Below are positions 13,577 to 15,105 of a stretch of 15,105 bases of DNA, piece by piece; position 1 is the stretch's first letter; each line of letters starts with the position of its first letter. The translations under genes were made by a program, and so were the position numbers. The notes under the pieces were generated by a model that saw nothing but the letters and a program-made list of their open reading frames with translations, was not told where the DNA came from and ran no database searches. The DNA is from Cyanobacteria bacterium OH_SFB_17 (GTDB lineage: Bacteria; Cyanobacteriota; Vampirovibrionia; Gastranaerophilales; Gastranaerophilaceae): contig JAEWYI010000097.1 of assembly GCA_023395735.1 (NCBI GenBank), forward strand, positions 1 through 15,105, written 5' to 3'.

Positions 13577-13585
13577 ATGATAACA
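13577..13585 (-). promoter_or_regulatory. Extended -10 promoter giving a leaderless message
   Basis: TGTTATCAT on the minus strand; six bases (AAGAAT) separate it from the ATG at 13570. The predicted first transcribed base is the A of the start codon. The -35 position (AGTGCA) is poor. Confidence 0.6.
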
Positions 13586-13641
13586 AAAATTTAAAATTTT
13601 GCACTATTTTTTAAGAATTTTAATATTGTCGGAGGATTGAT

Positions 13642-13691
13642 AAAAAAAAGGAAGAGGCGAAAAATCAAGATTTTTCGCCTCTTCCTTTTTT
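13642..13691. terminator. Long bidirectional terminator after the Spy-like gene
   Basis: The arms 13644-13665 and 13670-13691 pair perfectly over 22 bp, with the GC core GGAAGAGGCG/CGCCTCTTCC and A/T runs at the base. On the minus strand it lies 20 bases after the stop at 13712 and ends in a run of eight T. The same structure works on the plus strand. Confidence 0.93.
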
Positions 13692-13711
13692 AGCTTTTAT
13701 AGACTAAATTA

Positions 13712-14323
13712 TTATTCTTCAGGTCTTTCCATTGGAGGTGGTCCCATATGTTTGTGATGTGGTCCGCATTTTGGGCATTTGCAGCCTTTTTTATGTTCAC
13801 TTTCGAATTTTTTGTGCTCTGCGCGTTTTTTTGCTTTTAGTTCATCGTATTTTTTTTGTTGTTCGCAAGTTAGAAGTGCTTTGAAAGCATCTTTGTGAGC
13901 TTTCATTTTTGCGTTAACATCTTTTCTTGCTGCTCTTACAGCTGCTTTTTGAGCTTTTATGTCGGCTGCACAAGCTTTTTTGTCTATAAGATCGCGAAGC
14001 TTCATTTGCTCTTCGCCAACTTTTTTCATAAGCGGTTTAACTTCAGCTTTAGTTTTTGCGTCTAGTGCTTCGGCTTTTGCTTTTTGTTCTGGAGTTAGGC
14101 AAAGCTCTTTGTAGAATGCTTCTCTTTTTTGAGCCATGTGCTCTTCAAATTTTTGTTTAGCTTCTTCGCGAGACATTTTTGGAGGAAGCGGTTTTTTGTC
14201 GCAAGGTTTTTCGATAGGACAACCCTGCATGCTTGGCTTAATAGGTGCTTTTGAAGATGCAGCAAGCACTGTTGCAGATGATAGGGCAATACACATAGAT
14301 AGTGCCAGAATTTGTTTTTTCAT
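13712..14323 (-). CDS. Spy/CpxP-like periplasmic protein with LTxxQ motifs and a Cys/His tail
   Basis: 203 residues from the ATG at 14323, chosen for a perfect AGGAGG seven bases upstream and the signal peptide that follows (MKKQILALSMCIALSSATVLA, cleavage near 21). A longer in-frame start at 14404 has neither. The mature protein is almost all charged helix. Two repeats of the LTxxQ motif, LTPEQKAKAEAL and LTCEQQKKYDEL, are about 80 residues apart, as in Spy, CpxP and related stress or metal sensors. A first Cys cluster (GCPIEKPCDKKP) lies after the signal, and the C-terminus has CKCPKC with HHKH, a plausible metal-binding site. Periplasmic chaperone or metal buffer are the main possibilities. 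It is expressed alone, from its own promoter, with a strong terminator. No two-component system is adjacent. Confidence 0.82.
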   Translation of the reverse strand: MKKQILALSMCIALSSATVLAASSKAPIKPSMQGCPIEKPCDKKPLPPKMSREEAKQKFEEHMAQKREAFYKELCLTPEQKAKAEALDAKTKAEVKPLMKKVGEEQMKLRDLIDKKACAADIKAQKAAVRAARKDVNAKMKAHKDAFKALLTCEQQKKYDELKAKKRAEHKKFESEHKKGCKCPKCGPHHKHMGPPPMERPEE

Positions 14324-14369
14324 TTTGAGACCTCCTGGTTGAATTTTGTAAAGACATTTGGTTAAATTG

Positions 14370-14397
14370 ATTTTACTTCTAAAATAATAAAAATCAA
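14370..14397 (-). promoter_or_regulatory. Promoter of the Spy-like gene
   Basis: On the minus strand TTGATT (14397-14392) and TAAAAT (14375-14370) are 16 nt apart. Transcription would start near 14363, with a 40-nt leader carrying AGGAGG. Confidence 0.6.
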
Positions 14398-14409
14398 CTG
14401 CCATTTTTG

Positions 14410-14418
14410 TGTTAGTAT
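14410..14418 (+). promoter_or_regulatory. Extended -10 promoter of mrnC
   Basis: TGTTAGTAT, seven bases before the ATG at 14426, suggests a leader of zero to one base. No -35 or ribosome-binding site is seen. It shares the gap with the Spy-like promoter. Confidence 0.4.
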
Positions 14419-14425
14419 TGGTGAT

Positions 14426-14782
14426 ATGGAAGAAATGAATCTAAGAAATTATGCATATTTGGGCGATGCCGTCTGGGAATTATTTGTAAGAGAAATTACT
14501 ATAAAAAAGACACAAAATTCCAAGATGCTTCATAAGATAACGACTGACATGGTTAATGCAAAATTTCAGCATTTTTTGTTGGAGCGACTTCAGCCTGAAT
14601 TAACAGAAGATGAACTTGAGTTGTTGAGAAGAGGACGAAATATACCGGTTCCGGTGGGTCGAAAATCGGAGCAGGGTGACTATAGAATGGCGACTGCTTT
14701 TGAGGTTTTGATTGGCTGGTGGTATATGTATGATGTTGAAAGATTGAGATATGTTGAAAAATTTTTAGAAAAATTTTTATAA
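14426..14782 (+). CDS. mrnC: Mini-ribonuclease III
   Basis: 118-residue RNase III catalytic domain without a double-stranded-RNA-binding domain; in Bacillus it matures 23S rRNA precursor ends as a dimer. Visible features: NYAYLGDAVWELFVRE with catalytic-position Asp14 and Glu18, the HKITTDMVNAKFQ helix, ELLRRGRN and RMATAFEVLIGWWYMYD with Glu93 in the second acidic motif. The length is at the short end of the family, which runs to about 130-145 residues. It stands directly upstream of a strong stable-RNA promoter and tRNA-Ala, which suits an RNA-processing role although the link may be accidental. The usual neighbour cysS is absent. The start lacks a ribosome-binding site and lies just after an extended -10. 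Confidence 0.93.
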   Translation: MEEMNLRNYAYLGDAVWELFVREITIKKTQNSKMLHKITTDMVNAKFQHFLLERLQPELTEDELELLRRGRNIPVPVGRKSEQGDYRMATAFEVLIGWWYMYDVERLRYVEKFLEKFL

Positions 14783-14788
14783 AAACTC

Positions 14789-14816
14789 TTTACAAAAAAA
14801 ATTTAGCACATATAAT
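14789..14816 (+). promoter_or_regulatory. Strong promoter of the leader and tRNA-Ala
   Basis: TTTACA (14789-14794) and TATAAT (14811-14816) are 16 nt apart, the best match to a housekeeping promoter in the window. Transcription would start near 14823, seven bases after the -10 and just 40 bases after the mrnC stop. Confidence 0.75.
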
Positions 14817-14822
14817 TAAAAA

Positions 14823-15027
14823 TACAGAGAGGTTCTTGAAGCCCGAAAGCGGAAGGTCCTTTTTGAACAAATACTCAGGGTTTGGGGTGAACAAACTTTT
14901 TGACTTTGAGATGATAATTAAATTTAACGTGGGGGATTAGCTCAGCTGCCCCAGAGAGGCTCAGGCCGAACGAAGTTAGATTAAGCTCTAACAGCTGAGA
15001 TGAAAATTGAATTTTGATTTACAACGT
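14823..15027 (+). ncRNA. Structured leader upstream of tRNA-Ala, containing a partial tRNA copy
   Basis: About 205 nt between the promoter and the tRNA with no open frame. It folds well. GTTTG (14879-14883) can pair with CAAAC (14891-14895) inside CTCA/TGAG. CTCAGCTG (14941-14948) pairs with CAGCTGAG (14992-14999) around an inner GTTAGA/TCTAAC stem. GGGG (14931-14934) could instead pair with CCCC (14949-14952), an alternative fold. A boxA-like TCCTTTTTGAACAA lies near 14859, which would suit an antitermination leader of an rRNA or tRNA operon. It matches no RNA family that I can recognise. Confidence 0.4.
14926..14948 (+). repeat. 23-nt copy of the tRNA-Ala 5' part and its flank
   Basis: Bases 14926-14948 are identical to 15023-15045, five flanking bases plus the first 18 of the tRNA, offset 97. 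The identity stops in the D-loop, where CCCC replaces GGTA. The flanks before both copies are also related (TGAGATGA, then AT-rich), so this looks like a diverged tandem duplication rather than an independent tRNA. Confidence 0.85.
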
Positions 15028-15103
15028 GGGGGATTAGCTCAGCTGGTAGAGCACCTGCTTTGCACGCAGGGGGTCAGGAGTTCGAATCTCCTATCCTCCA
15101 CCA
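15028..15103 (+). tRNA. tRNA-Ala (anticodon TGC), CCA encoded
   Basis: Full cloverleaf: acceptor GGGGGAT with ATCCTCC, including G3-U70, the identity element for alanyl-tRNA synthetase. The D-arm is GCTC/GAGC with loop AGCTGGTA. The anticodon stem is CCTGC/GCAGG with loop TTTGCAC and anticodon TGC at 15061-15063. The T-arm is AGGAG/CTCCT with loop TTCGAAT. The discriminator is A15100, followed by an encoded CCA at 15101-15103. 76 bases including CCA. It lies two bases from the window end, so whether more tRNA or rRNA genes follow is unseen. Confidence 0.98.
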
Positions 15104-15105
15104 TT

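Noticed and set aside
14324..14404. 27-residue N-terminal extension of the Spy-like protein
   Set aside because: It would bury the signal peptide and it spans the promoter and the AGGAGG site.
14926..15045. Attachment site of an integrated element
   Set aside because: The repeated 23 nt is at the tRNA 5' side, the copies are only 97 bases apart, and no integrase is present.
1..15105. CRISPR array, insertion sequence, prophage or toxin-antitoxin pair
   Set aside because: No regularly spaced short repeats, transposase, phage gene or TA motif was seen on either strand.

Overview
The window is AT-rich chromosomal DNA with densely packed housekeeping genes, consistent with a low-GC bacterium that has an outer membrane. 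KdsB (Kdo activation for LPS) and an MlaA-type lipoprotein domain imply a Gram-negative envelope. Mini-ribonuclease III (MrnC) is typical of Cyanobacteria and Firmicutes. Together with low GC and mixed ATG/GTG/TTG starts, this suggests a non-photosynthetic cyanobacterial relative such as Gastranaerophilales (Melainabacteria/Vampirovibrionia). That placement is inference from gene content only.

Layout. 1-325 has no protein gene that I recognise. It holds a strong hairpin terminator and a GC-richer, hairpin-rich block whose edge is repeated 172 bases apart. 326-1526 holds a GNAT acetyltransferase and, convergent with it, a divergent nucleoside-diphosphate-kinase-like protein, with a terminator between them. 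1743-3847 (minus) is a marR-emrB type drug-efflux operon. Its promoter region carries a perfect 20-bp palindrome and faces a divergent gene at 4079-6058 that fuses an MlaA domain to a putative serine alpha/beta hydrolase. 6063-8711 (minus) is accD-accA-kdsB, linking fatty-acid initiation to Kdo activation. 8852-9631 (minus) is a matrixin-like zinc protease. 9775-10728 (plus) is ybaB-recR, followed by a small exported protein and a solitary OppF-type ATPase up to 12378. 12371-13570 (minus) has a Cys-rich small protein, engB and a 92-residue unknown. 13712-14323 (minus) is a Spy/LTxxQ-like exported protein with a strong terminator. 14426-14782 (plus) is mrnC. A strong promoter then drives a structured leader and tRNA-Ala(TGC), which ends at the window edge.

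Themes. Envelope functions dominate: MlaA-hydrolase, KdsB, acetyl-CoA carboxylase carboxyltransferase, drug efflux and a periplasmic Spy-like protein. Several genes have a -10 box 6-11 nt before the start codon and no Shine-Dalgarno, so they are probably leaderless, while their neighbours have classic AGGAGG-type sites. The most unusual items are the MlaA-hydrolase fusion beside the MarR operator, the divergent NDK with two insertions, the tandem structured element at the left end, and the 23-nt copy of the tRNA-Ala 5' part in the leader of the real tRNA.
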